From contig JAHLEZ010000018.1 in NCBI GenBank assembly GCA_020726505.1, positions 434,001 through 498,000 on the forward strand: DNA of 64,000 bases. The letters are read 5' to 3'. The position numbers were made by a program, and so were the translations under genes. This stretch comes from Leptodontidium sp. MPI-SDFR-AT-0119 (Eukaryota; Ascomycota; Leotiomycetes; Helotiales; Leptodontidiaceae). Position 1 is the first letter of the stretch. The number at the start of each line of letters is the position of its first letter. The notes below the pieces were generated by a model that was not told the origin of the DNA, did no database searches, and saw only the letters and a list, made by a program, of their open reading frames with translations. Shown piece after piece: positions 24,801 to 36,200 of the stretch.

Positions 24801-26800
24801 GCAGGTCTCTGCATCTTCCCCTTGGAGACTGAGGATTAGGTATTGCGTATTACACATAGGGCATCTACAGTATGTCGGTAAGTGTATCGGTAAGTGTGGG
24901 CCAACCTGACGTGCTTTTCTTGAGTTTGCGTTTTGGGTTGTGCGGTTTTATATTTAGGGAGGGAAGTCGCCGACCTGACCTGATGCTTGCGGAGACGTTG
25001 GGGGCGAATCGAATCGAATCGAATGGGGATGGGAGCGGAGTGTTGGATGATGGAGGAGGTTGGTGAGGTGTTCGCCGACCTCAGATGTGATGATAGAAGG
25101 AAGGAGGAGGGAGAGAGAGGGGGGAGGTAGGTATAAAATTATCTGCAGCCAAGAGATCATGGGCGTAGCTATCTACGAGAACAGTGAAAGGCAAACGAAT
25201 GGCGTTGATGGCGCTGGGTGGCGGAGGGTTGGACGTGAGGAGGAATGGCGATGTGTTGGAGGGAGTTGAGGGGGGTGGCCGCGTCTTATTCTGGTTTTCG
25301 TTGGAATACAGACAAAACTGGATTTTTTGCTGTCGAATTGGTTTGGGATTGTTATCGAAAGGGTTGACGTTGTCAATCATTATCGAGTGTCGATGAAGAT
25401 CGCCCGTTAGGAGTCAAAGATTGGGGGTAGAGCTTGGAATAGCTATGCAGTGTTTATTCTCGTATCTTTAACACATACCTATTTGACATTAATACTTCCG
25501 TCTTGAAGGGATGTCTTCGCTTAGCTCTGGCTCGCTATCTGATTCTTGCTACTTGATGAGTATCATGATTCGGAGTGCTGTATTTTGAGGTGGAATAGGT
25601 CTGTTCATTCATTGCGTATGTTCCGAACCCACATCCCCTCCATTCACCTGCCCTCAGTTCTTTCAAACATCAAGTCCATTAATTCCCATGCCGTCGGTGC
25701 CAACCACACGCTCAATCCTCTCGAATTATATAAACACTACCTACCTTTCGAAAGCGATCCCCGTCCTGCCGCAACACGTTACAACGACACGACATGTTCT
25801 GTAAGGTATCATCATCTCATCTCGTCTCTAAGTGACTAGCTCCTAGTCAAAGTCAGTGAGTTTGTTGTGAAATTGTTCATGTCACGTTGAGTAGCCCGCC
25901 CCCTGAGAGAAACCCGATTCAGAAGTCGAAAACAGTAGAGATTTAGGGCTGGGAATCTTGACAGCCACTCAATGAATGATGGCGAGGATTTAAATGACAG
26001 CAATATCAACTCTTCCTCAGCTCATGTCTGTGGTCTTATCCCCCTTCAGGTCATAGTTCTATCTCACATCGTGACGATTCAGAACTCTCGAGTTAGATCG
26101 GCACCCTTTCTCTTCTGATCGAGACGAGGAAGGAAATCATATCGGAATGCGCACAAGCTGGCCAAGCCATGTGATTCTGCCTGTCGATTTCGCCTTTGTC
26201 TTTGCTGCCTTTTCTCTGGAAGCTACTGCCATTTATATATTAAATCTTGTTAGCATGGGCTAACTCTGGAAAGGTTAATATTAGGGGAGGGGGGGAGGGG
26301 AGGAAGTGGAGTGGTCGTTGAACTGAAGTAAATTGGATTGTGACCCCAATTTTTGTTTGGAGGTTCGTGTTTGAGTTGGAGCTTGCAAGAAAGAAATACA
26401 GCATCAGTTAAGTGGTGAGGGTATATATACTTCACTGTTTACTGAATTTGTGCTCAGGCTAGAACAAGGGATGGTTTGAGTGGCATGGCACAGGGGCTGT
26501 TGTTGCTTGGATCGGCCTTCCTGTTAGGACCCACAGTTCTGTCTTTGGGGATCTCGTGACCCCTTACTTGCCATCTGCAGTACATATACGCAATGGGCGA
26601 AGCTGAGATTTGATCCGAGACGGTGAGATGCGATGAATTAGTTTGACAGTGGTAAAGTCAATGGCAACAGCTTCCTCGGTGTCGGAGATTCTGCAGATGA
26701 GCAGACGATGCTTCTTTCAGGTGTTCATTCAGCGGCTCCTGTAACTCTCTTATCACCTGTGCTGCATCAATACTCCAATATACGGCCGCAATTTAACTAA
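21836..26800. other. 5-kb gene-poor, low-complexity region
   Basis: No supported gene. Simple-sequence stretches include (TGCC)6 at 23232, runs of T near 23740, GTTTCGTTTCGTTCG near 23540, GTAGGTAGGTAGG near 23622 and GAATCGAATCGAATCG near 25006. Overlapping frames on both strands (for example 22050-22880) have no domain signal. A long non-coding transcript or extended regulatory DNA of the bZIP gene is possible but not visible. Confidence 0.5.
23232..23255. repeat. (TGCC)6 microsatellite
   Basis: Six perfect TGCC units in the gene-poor region. Confidence 0.9.
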
Positions 26801-27328
26801 AGATTTCATCACATAATGCCCTATATGGAATAATTATTAAATATGTTTGTTAAGGACTTGGTATAATCCTTTAAGATTATTTATAATATAAAAACACTAA
26901 AGTTTCTAATCTCCTAACACTTCCTTACTTATATAAGTTAATTATTATTATAACTTAAAGCTAATAAGTGAGAGAAGGTGCATTGTATACGTATTCTAAG
27001 ATATAAAACTTAACTATTGAAAATAACTAAGCTACGTTAACATAATAAGCTAATTAATACTTAACCGTATTTTCGATAAGCATTTACTAAGTATAATAAT
27101 AAACTTGTCCTTGCTTATTTTCCCCTTGTTTATAAGGGCTTTATACGCCTTTGTCTTTAGGTTATACTTATACTATTTTAATTATAACGCCTTTTATGTC
27201 TTAAATACTATCCTTCTCTTAGCTAACTTTTTTCTCACGTTTATCTTACTTATTTATACTTACGTACTATAATAATTTCGTAAAAAGGAAATTACAATAA
27301 TTATTAAAGCTAGTTGAGAGTAGTATAT
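26801..27328. other. Left border of AT-rich, RIP-like DNA
   Basis: Composition shifts abruptly to AT-rich, TpA-rich sequence without open frames. Probably decayed repeat DNA; family unknown. Confidence 0.55.
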
Positions 27329-27471
27329 TGTGACGACTGACTCTCAAGGCAGTACGACCGGTAAGTGAATAGCTTTACCACCGGGCCAGCGGGCCCAAAA
27401 GGGTACATGAATTGGTTGGAGGCCAATTCAGCTATTCGACTATATCAGGGGTACGATCCTAGGTCGTAACA
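27329..27471. mobile_element. Solo LTR (143 bp) with 5-bp TSD tatat
   Basis: The sequence begins TGTGACGAC and ends GTCGTAACA (near-perfect terminal inverted repeats, TG..CA). It is flanked on both sides by TATAT (27324-27328 and 27472-27476). No internal region is present, as expected after LTR-LTR recombination. The termini resemble the Gypsy-type LTR at 31372. Confidence 0.85.
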
Positions 27472-27684
27472 TATATAAACTTATATAATCCCCAAGTTCT
27501 TAAACTAATAAATGGAATTAAAGAGCTCCCTATTTTTGTACCTTAGCGTCCTACCCCTTTCCTTTTTAAAAAACGTGTTTAAAAATTTAAGTATTTATAG
27601 TAATATTTAGTAATATTTAGTAATTCTAATTAGCTTACCCTTATTATAATCCTATACCTTATTTATTAGCCAGTTTATGAGAAG

Positions 27685-28717
27685 CTACCACAGCACTAAG
27701 CCGAAGAGCTGGGCCGGCACGATGTAAGACCATTCAAAGTCCACCACCCCGATGACAGTGAGGTCTTGTCTGCTTCTAACAATCAAATTTGCCAGGCCAA
27801 GGTCGTCACAGACGATCTTGAACTTCCTACGGTCATATCCTTTGTGAACGAACTTTGGTATCAAGGACTTTAGGACTTTAAATGACCTATACTTAGCCAT
27901 GGCATCGTATCGGCCGAACACTGAGTTTGGCTGCCAGTAAAGTTGCTCCCAATCCTGCTCGGCAAGGTATTGGAAATACTCGGTCGTCGACGAAAATGGG
28001 CTGTTCCTATCACCTAAATATTGTTCTGTTAGTAGAAGTGTGAAGAAGGTGAGGGAGAGGCGTACCGAAAGTGTCGACTCCTCCGGTTTGAAGAATGTCA
28101 TGAACCTTCCAAGTCAACGGTCGTATTGGGAAGCGGAGTCCTGGAGTTGGGGAGTCCAGGCTGCCGATCTGCTCAAAGTCGAGCTTAAGAAGCTGGAGCA
28201 GGAACTTAGCGAACTGCCTGTAGATAATCTCTATCTCTTCGTCGTTGAGGTCCTCCCTTAGGAGTCTTGTGCCATCGTTGGGGTCCTTGAGCAAGTCGTT
28301 GAGACTCACGCCGTCCTGAATGAACTCCACGATGACGAACGGACCTAGACCGAGAGGGTTTTGTACCGCAACGCCCCATACATGGATCTTCGGAACGGGG
28401 ATTGTGGTTTCGTTGCGGATGAGGTTGATCACGGCAACCTCCATGGCGACCTTCTCGTCAGCATACCCGTCGTGGACCCTGCCAACTCGTGGGAAACGAA
28501 GCAGCCAGGCAGTGCCGTCGCCGAAAACGAGCTTAAATACAGCATTGTAGGAGCCATAACGAAGGTCGTTGTCCTCGAGCCAACAGGGAAGTCCATCATG
28601 ATGGAAGCTCGATACCCATGCACAGAGGCGGCCGCTTCGCTGCGTCTCGTTTAGGCGGTCCTCCCAGAGTTTCCCCTGCACCTCGTGCATCAGATCGATA
28701 CGCTCATCGATGTCCAT
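27685..28717 (-). pseudogene. APH-fold kinase with 3' end destroyed by RIP-type mutation
   Basis: Start at 28717 ([18 protein letters not shown]). Exons 28717-28066 and 28013-27685 are joined by a 52-bp intron (GTACGC..CTAAC..TTTAG), 326 codons to the first stop. The N-lobe (YGSYNAVFKLVFGDG, WLLRFPRVG) and catalytic loop (IVCDDLGLANLIV, D287, N293) are intact, as is the metal site GVVDFEW (D309). The frame then reads LFG-LVLW-stop-LL where fungal relatives carry GSAPWWLL. Each difference is a C-to-T or G-to-A change, and TGG became TAG. Sequence beyond is AT-rich and unreadable. The C-terminal portion is lost, so function is doubtful. It may still be transcribed as a truncated protein. Confidence 0.8.
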
Positions 28718-28738
28718 GATGGGTGTCGGAAATATTTT

Positions 28739-28780
28739 GGATGGATGGATGGATGGATGGATGGATGGATGGATGGATGG
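28739..28780. repeat. (GGAT)n microsatellite
   Basis: About ten GGAT units, starting 22 bases upstream of the ATG of the APH-like gene (28717), in its leader or promoter. Length changes could alter leader spacing. Confidence 0.9.
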
Positions 28781-29732
28781 TGGGGATGTGACGTGGACCA
28801 AAAAGAAAATCCGGGGTTGTGAACCGAAGCGAAAAGAAAAACAGTAAGGCTGCGGAATGATATTGTGTAATCGAAGAATAAATACTGTAATTAATCCCCG
28901 AAACCCTGGGGACCCGCTGACAAGGAGTTTCTGTGACTACGAGGCAGCGACCAAATATTGTCACCGCCTACAAGGACAAGGAAGGGTATTCCTGTACGGC
29001 AGAAGAAAGCGGCGTCGTATGTGATGCGGCGGCTACGCTAAGAGCCGACGAGTCTTTAATTTGGTTAACTTAACATAGAAGGACCACCTACCTCCTACAT
29101 TATTGTCCCATGAATTAAGCCTTGTGCTTAAAGGCTAACAGTGACTGGAGGAGCTTATGATCATTAATTGCTCAATATATAGTTAAAAGCCTCTACAATC
29201 ACTACACAATATCGAAATGTTTCCGTAAATTGATGTCCCTGAGGTTACGCCACCACGTCCAGCCGACATACAGTTTCTCCACGCTCCTTCTGCCCTGCGG
29301 GGGGCGGGGGCGGGTAGCAGGCTGTCCGAAATGTCGGCCCTGTCACCGTCCCAGTAGAATAGGAGATTGTGACTCTCAACAGTCCCAGGCCAATCCTCTA
29401 ACTCAAGCCTTCTCCCATCGTGTGCAACGTCCGAGGCACACAAGAGATACTCAAAACAGCGAGGACTTCAGGGCTCGTGTTGGTTGATACAGATAAAGGA
29501 GGACCTAGCCTGCTTCACTAATTGAAGTGATCATTAACCTAGCTATACCCTCTCGTATACAAAAGCCGCCGAATATGAGCAAGTAGAAGTAGTACCCTCG
29601 CACGTATCACGATACTTTTCAGAACACTGTGGGTAGACAACTATCCATCTGGAAACTACCCAAGCATATTCTATCTTGATGATGCGTCTGAGTTCTATAT
29701 CCAAGTCCCTGCCTCCTAAGGCCACTCACTCA
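28781..29732. other. Island spacer
   Basis: Balanced-composition DNA upstream of the APH-like gene. The 86-codon minus-strand frame at 29183-29443 has no recognisable domain and may be chance. Nothing else seen. Confidence 0.4.
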
Positions 29733-29948
29733 CTACAATGGATCCCGGAATTGTCTGACCATAGTATTAACGAAGGAGTTCGGATCTAGGGTGAGTTCGG
29801 ATCTAGGGTGGGAAGCGATATGATCCATAAATCGGGTCATAAAACTTGAAAATCTGTTCACATATTCATCTATAGTTAGAGTCCTAGGTAGATGGACAAG
29901 TTTCCTATAAACAGCGAGGTTTGGCGAGGATGAAAATATGGACTGCAA
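29733..29948 (-). pseudogene. Possible coding relic, unknown family
   Basis: A 71-codon open frame with plausible protein texture (LPRTLTIDEYVNRFSSFMTRF) and a short tandem duplication (GAGTTCGGATCTAGGGT twice near 29778-29810). It lacks upstream and downstream continuation. It could be a gag or host-gene fragment; unresolved. Confidence 0.25.
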
Positions 29949-30292
29949 AGAACATCTTCAGGCTCATCCTCATGCTGCGCTATATCATCAAATGGGACGA
30001 ATTTTACAAGGGCTTCCTTAGGCAGGCGTCGAAGCAGTTCCCAATTCTCAGCTTACCAGAGAGGGTCGAGCAGCTTCAGTAGCATAACAGCAACCTTAAT
30101 CACGAGATAGCATACTACCGAGCGATGGAGCAATACAGGATGGAGTTCGAATATGAGGTGATACGGGTGAAGGAGAAGCTTGAAAAGGCGCTGTCCAAGT
30201 TGGCCAGGAACCAGCAACGAGTTGGTGATGAATGGACTCAAGTGAGGCAGGGGAGTAGTGCTCATGTCTCGAATAATGTTCAATTCATCTAG
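29930..30292 (+). pseudogene. Coiled-coil protein pseudogene with CAG-to-TAG stop
   Basis: An ATG at 29930 (MKIWTAKNIFRLILMLRYII) opens a frame that runs to 30292, interrupted only by TAG at 30080, where the context (EQLQ-stop-HNSN) suggests a former CAG. The second half is a charged coiled coil (AYYRAMEQYRMEFEYEV, KEKLEKALSKLARNQQ). Family unknown. The C-to-T stop fits RIP leakage from adjacent repeats. Confidence 0.45.
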
Positions 30293-30310
30293 CAATTGGA
30301 AACTTTAAAA

Positions 30311-30377
30311 GTGTCAGGGTTACAACTTGGTGTAATGCAGCTGAGGTTAAGCTCTCACCAACTGCGCCATCAAGACC
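30311..30377 (-). other. tRNA-like relic or SINE head
   Basis: The minus strand reads GGTCTTGATGGCGCAGTTGG with a perfect A-box (TGGCGCAGTTGG), then a degenerate B-box (AGTTGTAACCC), and ends at a T-run. It does not fold into a full cloverleaf, so a decayed tRNA or tRNA-derived element is likely. Confidence 0.35.
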
Positions 30378-30619
30378 AAAAGATTATAATATTCAGCGCA
30401 AGCTACATATATACTACCAGCTATTATCACGTGCCCTTACAATTGTAATAGCACGTGCCCTAGTGCTTATATTATATAATTATATATATAGGTGGGCAAA
30501 GCGGGGAAGAGATAATCTTCTCTTCTTAGTAATTAGTTTTTATATTAAATAATATTACTAATTATTATTTAATGTTTTTTTTAGTTATTTTATTATATTG
30601 CAATTACCTTAATTGTTAT

Positions 30620-31371
30620 ATGATGACTTCAATTAAAGAATCCTTATTCGCAGCGCCTAGTAGCCCTAAGTCATCAAAACCCCTTTAAAAACTAGAAAAG
30701 ATTTAAGAATACGCTGGCTATTAATCTTTAAGAATTATTAAGAATAAATAAACTAATAGGTTATAAATAAAAGAAGGTATTCTTTTAATTATTATTTTTT
30801 AAAAGGTATACGTATTAATTAAAGGAAATAATAATAATAAGAGGCCCAAGAAAGAGGCCTAAGAAACTTAAAGATAAGAAAGAAAGTCCTTTTAAAAGTC
30901 CTTATGAAAAATTGATAACAAGCGGGAAAGTCCTTGTCCTAACTAATTAAGGTTAAAAAGATTTAACCTTAATAAAACCTTAATACGAGGGGGATATAAA
31001 GGGTTTAATAAGTTAAAGGTTTAATAATTTATATATAAGGAACTTAGTTATTATATTAATAAATGCCCTAAGATAAATAATAGAGACTTAATAAATAAGA
31101 ATTAAAAGAACGCTTAACTTACGACTATATTTATGCCTTCCTTAAGATTATTAAATTAAAAAAAAATAGAAATCTAATTGGGAATATTAGTGAATAGAAA
31201 ATAAAAGGACTTTACTACTCCTATTAATAATAAGGCAAGAGATAACTTTATTTCAAAATTAATAATAAAAAAGTATAATTTATAACTTACTAGCGAAGAA
31301 CTAAAGACATTTTAAATATTACTTAGGAACTAAAGTATTATTTATAGTACTATAATTATTTAAGTAGAAAT
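30620..31371 (+). pseudogene. Unclassified RIPed coding relic
   Basis: Starting at ATG 30620 (MMTSIKESLFAAPSSPK) one plus-strand frame shows protein-like segments separated by TAA/TAG stops, including ERFN-like and basic stretches (KRPKKE). A decayed transposase is possible. I could not assign it. Confidence 0.25.
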
Positions 31372-31594
31372 TGTGACGACTGTCGCTGCTTAGAGCCTCA
31401 TTTTCACCGGCTCTACTTAGTACTGCCCGATCGGGACGTACCGAGATTACTATAGTACTAGGCATACTAACCTCTTATATATAAACTTCTTCTTTCCTTA
31501 CCTTCTTTCCTTTATAGTTATAGATTTTAATTTAATACTTAGTATTATTATATGTCTTGTGTTAATATGTGAGGCATTAGTTACACGTAATTAC

Positions 31595-31742
31595 TGTGAC
31601 GCAACGGGCTTTCCAATTCCTATATACGTTCTTAGAATACAAAGTAAAGATTAAAAATCAAGAGATCAAGAGAAGTTAAATAGGGGCTCGCGGCCTGAGG
31701 CCTGTAAGGCACCAATTCACGGCGATGCGCCAGCTCGTCACA
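31595..31742 (-). repeat. 3' LTR of the gag-only element
   Basis: 148 bp, TGTGACGCAACGGG start and GCTCGTCACA end. Partner of 33052-33199. Confidence 0.9.
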
Positions 31743-31785
31743 TTACCCCCCCCCTCCGAAAAGAGCTCGTCCCGAGCGACTAAGT

Positions 31786-32670
31786 CTAAGTCTCAAAAAT
31801 GCCTTTTTGCCACGCGTCAGGGTGCCTTAGATCGTCCGAATCGTATTCGTAGTCGTAATCGTCGTCTAAAGTAGCAATTGTCACCTTCTTTCCGCTTGTA
31901 CCGGCAGATCGAGAGTTTATAGAAGGCCGGGCTAATTCGTGGCAATCCTTTAACTAATAGTCGAAACTACTACAGCGTAAGCAAGCACCTATGTCCTTGT
32001 ACGATTGACGTATCGGTTCGCTGGATAAGAAATGACTAGGTACGTTGATCGAATTTATGCCTATATTCGAGATATCTATTAGGTCACCGTATCGACTAGT
32101 CGCTAGAGGGGCATTCGATGCGGTATGCGGTCTAGACAAAGGATTGTGAGTCGAGTTAAGAGGACCTAGAGTACCGGAACGAGAAGATAGCTTTTGCACA
32201 GCTCGTAAGAACTGAGGGTATGACGAAGGCAGTTCTAACTGTTGCGCGAGACGATTCTTGATTGTTAAGCTAAGACTAAATTGAAAGGTAGAGATCTTGC
32301 GGTCGTCGTCCCAATTATGTCCTTTTGCTTCGTACAGTATGCGTTCGAACTTGGCGATGTAGTTAAGTATAAACTCGGAGGCTTAGTCAATTTAATAGAG
32401 GCGGTCGATAGCTTCTTGAGTCTTGTTTAGGTTGTCGAGGGCTCGGGAAAGCTGGTCGAGGATCGATTAGTATGACTAGAATTGCTCTTGCTCCGCGGTA
32501 GCTAGCTATAGCAACACTTGCGACTAGACTTGGGATTCGAGACGGTCGTATACGTAATAAAACTGTGCCACGGAGTCGCCAAGGGCGCCGGAGAGGCCAT
32601 CCACACGTAGTTTGGCTTTGATAGCTGGGAGCTATATATTAAAGTGATATGTTTTGCCGTCGAACTTCGT
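31786..32670 (-). pseudogene. RIPed Ty3/Gypsy-type gag
   Basis: Minus-strand gag recognisable over about 290 codons: LPAIKAKLRVDGLSGALGD, QFYYVYDRLES, FILNYIAKFERILYEAKG and KISTFQFSL. A zinc knuckle reads C-x2-C-x4-Y-x4-C near 31950-31990; the His codon is now Tyr (CAC to TAC). Several stops occupy former Trp or Gln codons. An acidic Asp/Tyr-rich tail ends at TAG 31786. No protease or polymerase follows. Confidence 0.8.
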
Positions 32671-33051
32671 AGGGTCGGGGAGAATAGGCTTCGGACGAGA
32701 GGTTCGTACTGCTTGTAGAGCTTCGACTTGAATTTGAAGGTTAGCGACTTGCTCAGTGAGCTGCTGAAGTTGCTAGACGGGAGTAGGGGTCGTTATATTA
32801 TATAGAATCGAAAATGTAGACAAAAGAAAGAGGAAAGATTGTGAGGTAAACTCTATATGGCGGAGAGCTAGGGTATTGTCTCGATCGAGCGTTTAATAGA
32901 CGAGCAGAAAGTTGATGAGTGCGGCAGAGTATTAGAGGTCAGATAGAATATTATTCAGACAGATCGGAGTAAATAGAATACAGAACAAACAGATCAGGCC
33001 GGACAGACAGACAAACAGATACAGTAGTCGTAACTAGAGGACTTTGTATAA

Positions 33052-33199
33052 TGTGACGTAACGGGCTTTCTAATTCCTATATACGTTCTTAGAATACAAA
33101 GTAAAGATTAAAGATCAAGAGATTAAGAGAAGTTAAATAGGGGCTCGCGGCCTGAGGCCTGTAAGGCACCAATCCATGGCGATGCGCCAGCTCGTCACA
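33052..33199 (-). repeat. 5' LTR of the gag-only element
   Basis: 148 bp, partner of 31595-31742, followed by the second ATTAC. Confidence 0.9.
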
Positions 33200-33228
33200 A
33201 TTACTATCTTTTTAAGGCAAGCGTCACA

Positions 33229-36200
33229 TTATTTATAACTCTTTTTTTTACGTCTAAGAAGACAATAAATATCCCTCGCCCCTTAATTCTCTTATAAGTA
33301 GTTACAACCTAGAAGCTCGAATACAGGAAAGGCCTATACTAAGCCTTATAGCTTAATAAATAATAGTATCAAAACCTTTATTAATAGCGAAGTCAATATT
33401 TACTTCGTTATTAATACCCCTATTTTCCTCCCCGACTTCTGCCTTTATATAACGAAGTCGATAACCTCTCTTCGCTAGAACTCTCCCTTTAACTCGTTAA
33501 GTTAAGCCGAAAGTCGTTCCTCCTTTAGCAAAGTAATCCGCTATAGACGACGCTAATATATCGTTTACTTCTCCTTTTGTCCCCTTGCCTGACTCTTTTA
33601 ATACTACTACTCTTAAAGTTAATACTTCTATTAATACGCTAAGAAGTAGTATAGAGCCTACAAGAACATATATAAAGGAGACACTATAAGAAAGCCGACT
33701 TCGCATTTTAAAAGAGTAACTTATAAAGAGCCGTATAAAGAACTAGTAGTTAAAGCTGTTTTTCTAATAACAGCGACTTACAACTAACGAGTGTAAGATA
33801 GAGAAATGATGGTGTGAATGATGATTCTATTGAGGGGGCATTTCTAGGTCTATATAACTACTTTGAGTACCGAGTACCAAGCTCTCGCATCGGTTATTAG
33901 CTTTGTATCAAGTTACTAGCTTTGTATCAAAGGCTCGCATCGGTTATTAGGCTCGCATATGGCTAGTATTCTTATAACGAGCCTCTACTACACAAATCTG
34001 CCTTAAGATTTATAACTTTCTAAGAAGGGGACGCACCCCTTTACCCCTTAATTAAAAAAACTCTTGCCCTTAAGCTAAACAAAGGCAAAGGTAAAGTATA
34101 AAGTACCCCTAACTTTAATAGACTACTAAATGACAATAGCGACAATAACTACCGACCTCTTCACATCCCTCGCCGCCGTTCCCCCTCTTTCTCTAAGACG
34201 TCTTAGATGTTTATAATATCGCGAATTAAGAAGATCCTTAACTTAAATAATAAGCTCTTAGACGGCATTAACTATAGTCCACGTTTATAAGAAGTTTAAG
34301 TTTAGAACACCTTATATTAATATAATTAATACTTTGTTAATAATAACTACTAGAAGGACTAATTACTAGCTTAAACAGAAGGAATAACTCGCACGTTTCT
34401 AGAACCCTTCTTCTTGTCCTTAATACTTAACGATAACAGAAATATCATAGATGCGCTCGAATTAATTAATTAAGTAGTCAAATTCTTGACTAACTTTTAT
34501 AAGTAATAAATAGCGCGTAACCTTTATTTCGCGTTAAAGATAAAAGCCGTAAGACAAACCTTTTAAGACTTCTATTATTAGTTTAAGACTCTTACTAACT
34601 AAGGCGGCGTAACTAATAACTTAATACTTAAAATAGACGTATAAGACAGGCTTCTATCCCGCTTACGTAAGTAATTATTTCACGAATATTAGAGAGTTAA
34701 AACTTTAAAAGAGTATATAAAAGTAATTTAAGCGGAAGACTAAGGACAAATTATAGAAAGTACTATTTACACTAGTCGCTTTAGCCCCTTAGTGACAAAT
34801 ATAAATTCCCACCCTTAGTCTTAAGTTAATACCTCCTTAAGAACTATAAGAAAGTTATTCTAAGCTTCTATTACCTCTTCGTCCTAGCGACAAGCGATTA
34901 ATTAACCCTTAAGTTAATAAATCTTTATATAAGACGATATACCTCGTGTTTAAACACTAACGAATACCCCTTAGTATTTCTCTTAGCGACCCCCTAGTCG
35001 TAGTTATACATCTTGTCTTAATAAAATAAAAGTAAGCGCCGACGACGATAGTCTTACGTCTAATAACTAAGTTATAAACGATAATAATAACTTACTAGTG
35101 GAGGACTTTACTTCACGAGTAAAAGACTTAACTTAAGAAAAGACTCCTTTTTAAGTATAATATAAGATATGTGATATCTTAACCTTACGAAGCTTTTTAG
35201 CGGACTAACACTTACTACTTACATCGCTCTTTTTAAGAATAGACTCACGTATAAATTGCCTATACTTTTTAACTCTAGAGTTAATAGTTATTATTTTATT
35301 AATTACTCTCTTTTAAAGTCTTTCTCTTTTCTTAAAACCTTTAATTCACTTACTACCTTTACTTATCCTTATTAAAGGATTTAATAGTTAAACTAATTAA
35401 ACTATTAGTTATTATATTATATTAAATTTAATAGTCGACAAGCGTTTATAATCATTTACTTCTTTCTTAATCACTTACTTAAGAAACTATAAAGTAATTA
35501 TTAAAAGATTATAACTAAAGTATCACGAGGTACTCTTAAATGCCGCTAAACGACGACTTATTTAGCTATTAGATTACCCCCTAATAGTAAGTTATAGTAA
35601 GCTAATTGAGGTCTAAGACTTACGTATACACAAGATTCACTAACGTCACTAGCGCGACGCCGAGCGTAAAAACGTTAAGTTACGTGAATTTTAAAGCCGC
35701 TAAAATCCCTAACTTCTTAAGTCGACTTTAACAATCGATTCACTACCTTTAGACCTTATATTAAGTATAAATATAATAAACACCACAGATCACACTACTA
35801 CTAGTCTCCTTTACTGTCACTAAGCCGTATAAGACAGACGCGCGTGTTGCCTTACTAATAGTACTAGTTTTATAACATATATTATTCCCGTGATATATTC
35901 TATTCTATGATTAAATCAAAAAGACAAAATATACGTTAATAACTCCTTTACTTTCTTAATAACCTTAGAACCTATTATTGTCAGCTCCTCGACTATTACT
36001 AAGTCTAGAAAGCTAACGATTATATTAATAGAAAATTAAACTTAATATCCCGCGTAGTATAGTCGAATTATATCGGATACCGAAAATATTAGACTTATAA
36101 ATATATAGTTATTAAGCTTACACTTATAGTAAGTCTCTAATAGCAGGACTACTATAAGTCGTAAAAAGAAAAATTAAGGAAATCCGCTATAGTCGTGCCA

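Larger units (their letters stand above)
31595..33199 (-). mobile_element. Non-autonomous gag-only LTR element (TR-GAG-like), 1605 bp, TSD attac
   Basis: Two 148-bp LTRs (31595-31742 and 33052-33199), TGTGACG..CGTCACA, are flanked by ATTAC on both sides (31590-31594 and 33200-33204). Just inside the left LTR lies a polypurine tract on the minus strand (about nine G before TAA), so the element reads on the minus strand. Only gag remnants are found inside, and 1.3 kb is too small for pol. The LTRs differ at about six sites by eye, all transitions, as RIP would produce. Confidence 0.88.
31372..33228 (+). mobile_element. Left LTR of outer Ty3/Gypsy element G, split by a nested insertion
   Basis: The LTR begins TGTGACGACTG at 31372, contains a TATATAAA box near 31482, is interrupted at 31594/33205 by the small gag element, and ends GCGTCACA at 33228. 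Removing the insertion and one TSD copy leaves about 247 bp with matching TGTGACG/CGTCACA ends. The partner LTR is not in the window, so its TSD cannot be tested. Confidence 0.65.

Noticed and set aside
17023..28717. The two APH-fold genes as antibiotic-resistance genes
   Set aside because: Fungal APH-fold proteins form a large family of diverse, mostly unknown kinases. Only the fold motifs are visible here.
28739..28780. CRISPR-like or other direct-repeat array at tandem repeats
   Set aside because: The repeats are uninterrupted microsatellites without spacers, and the host is eukaryotic.
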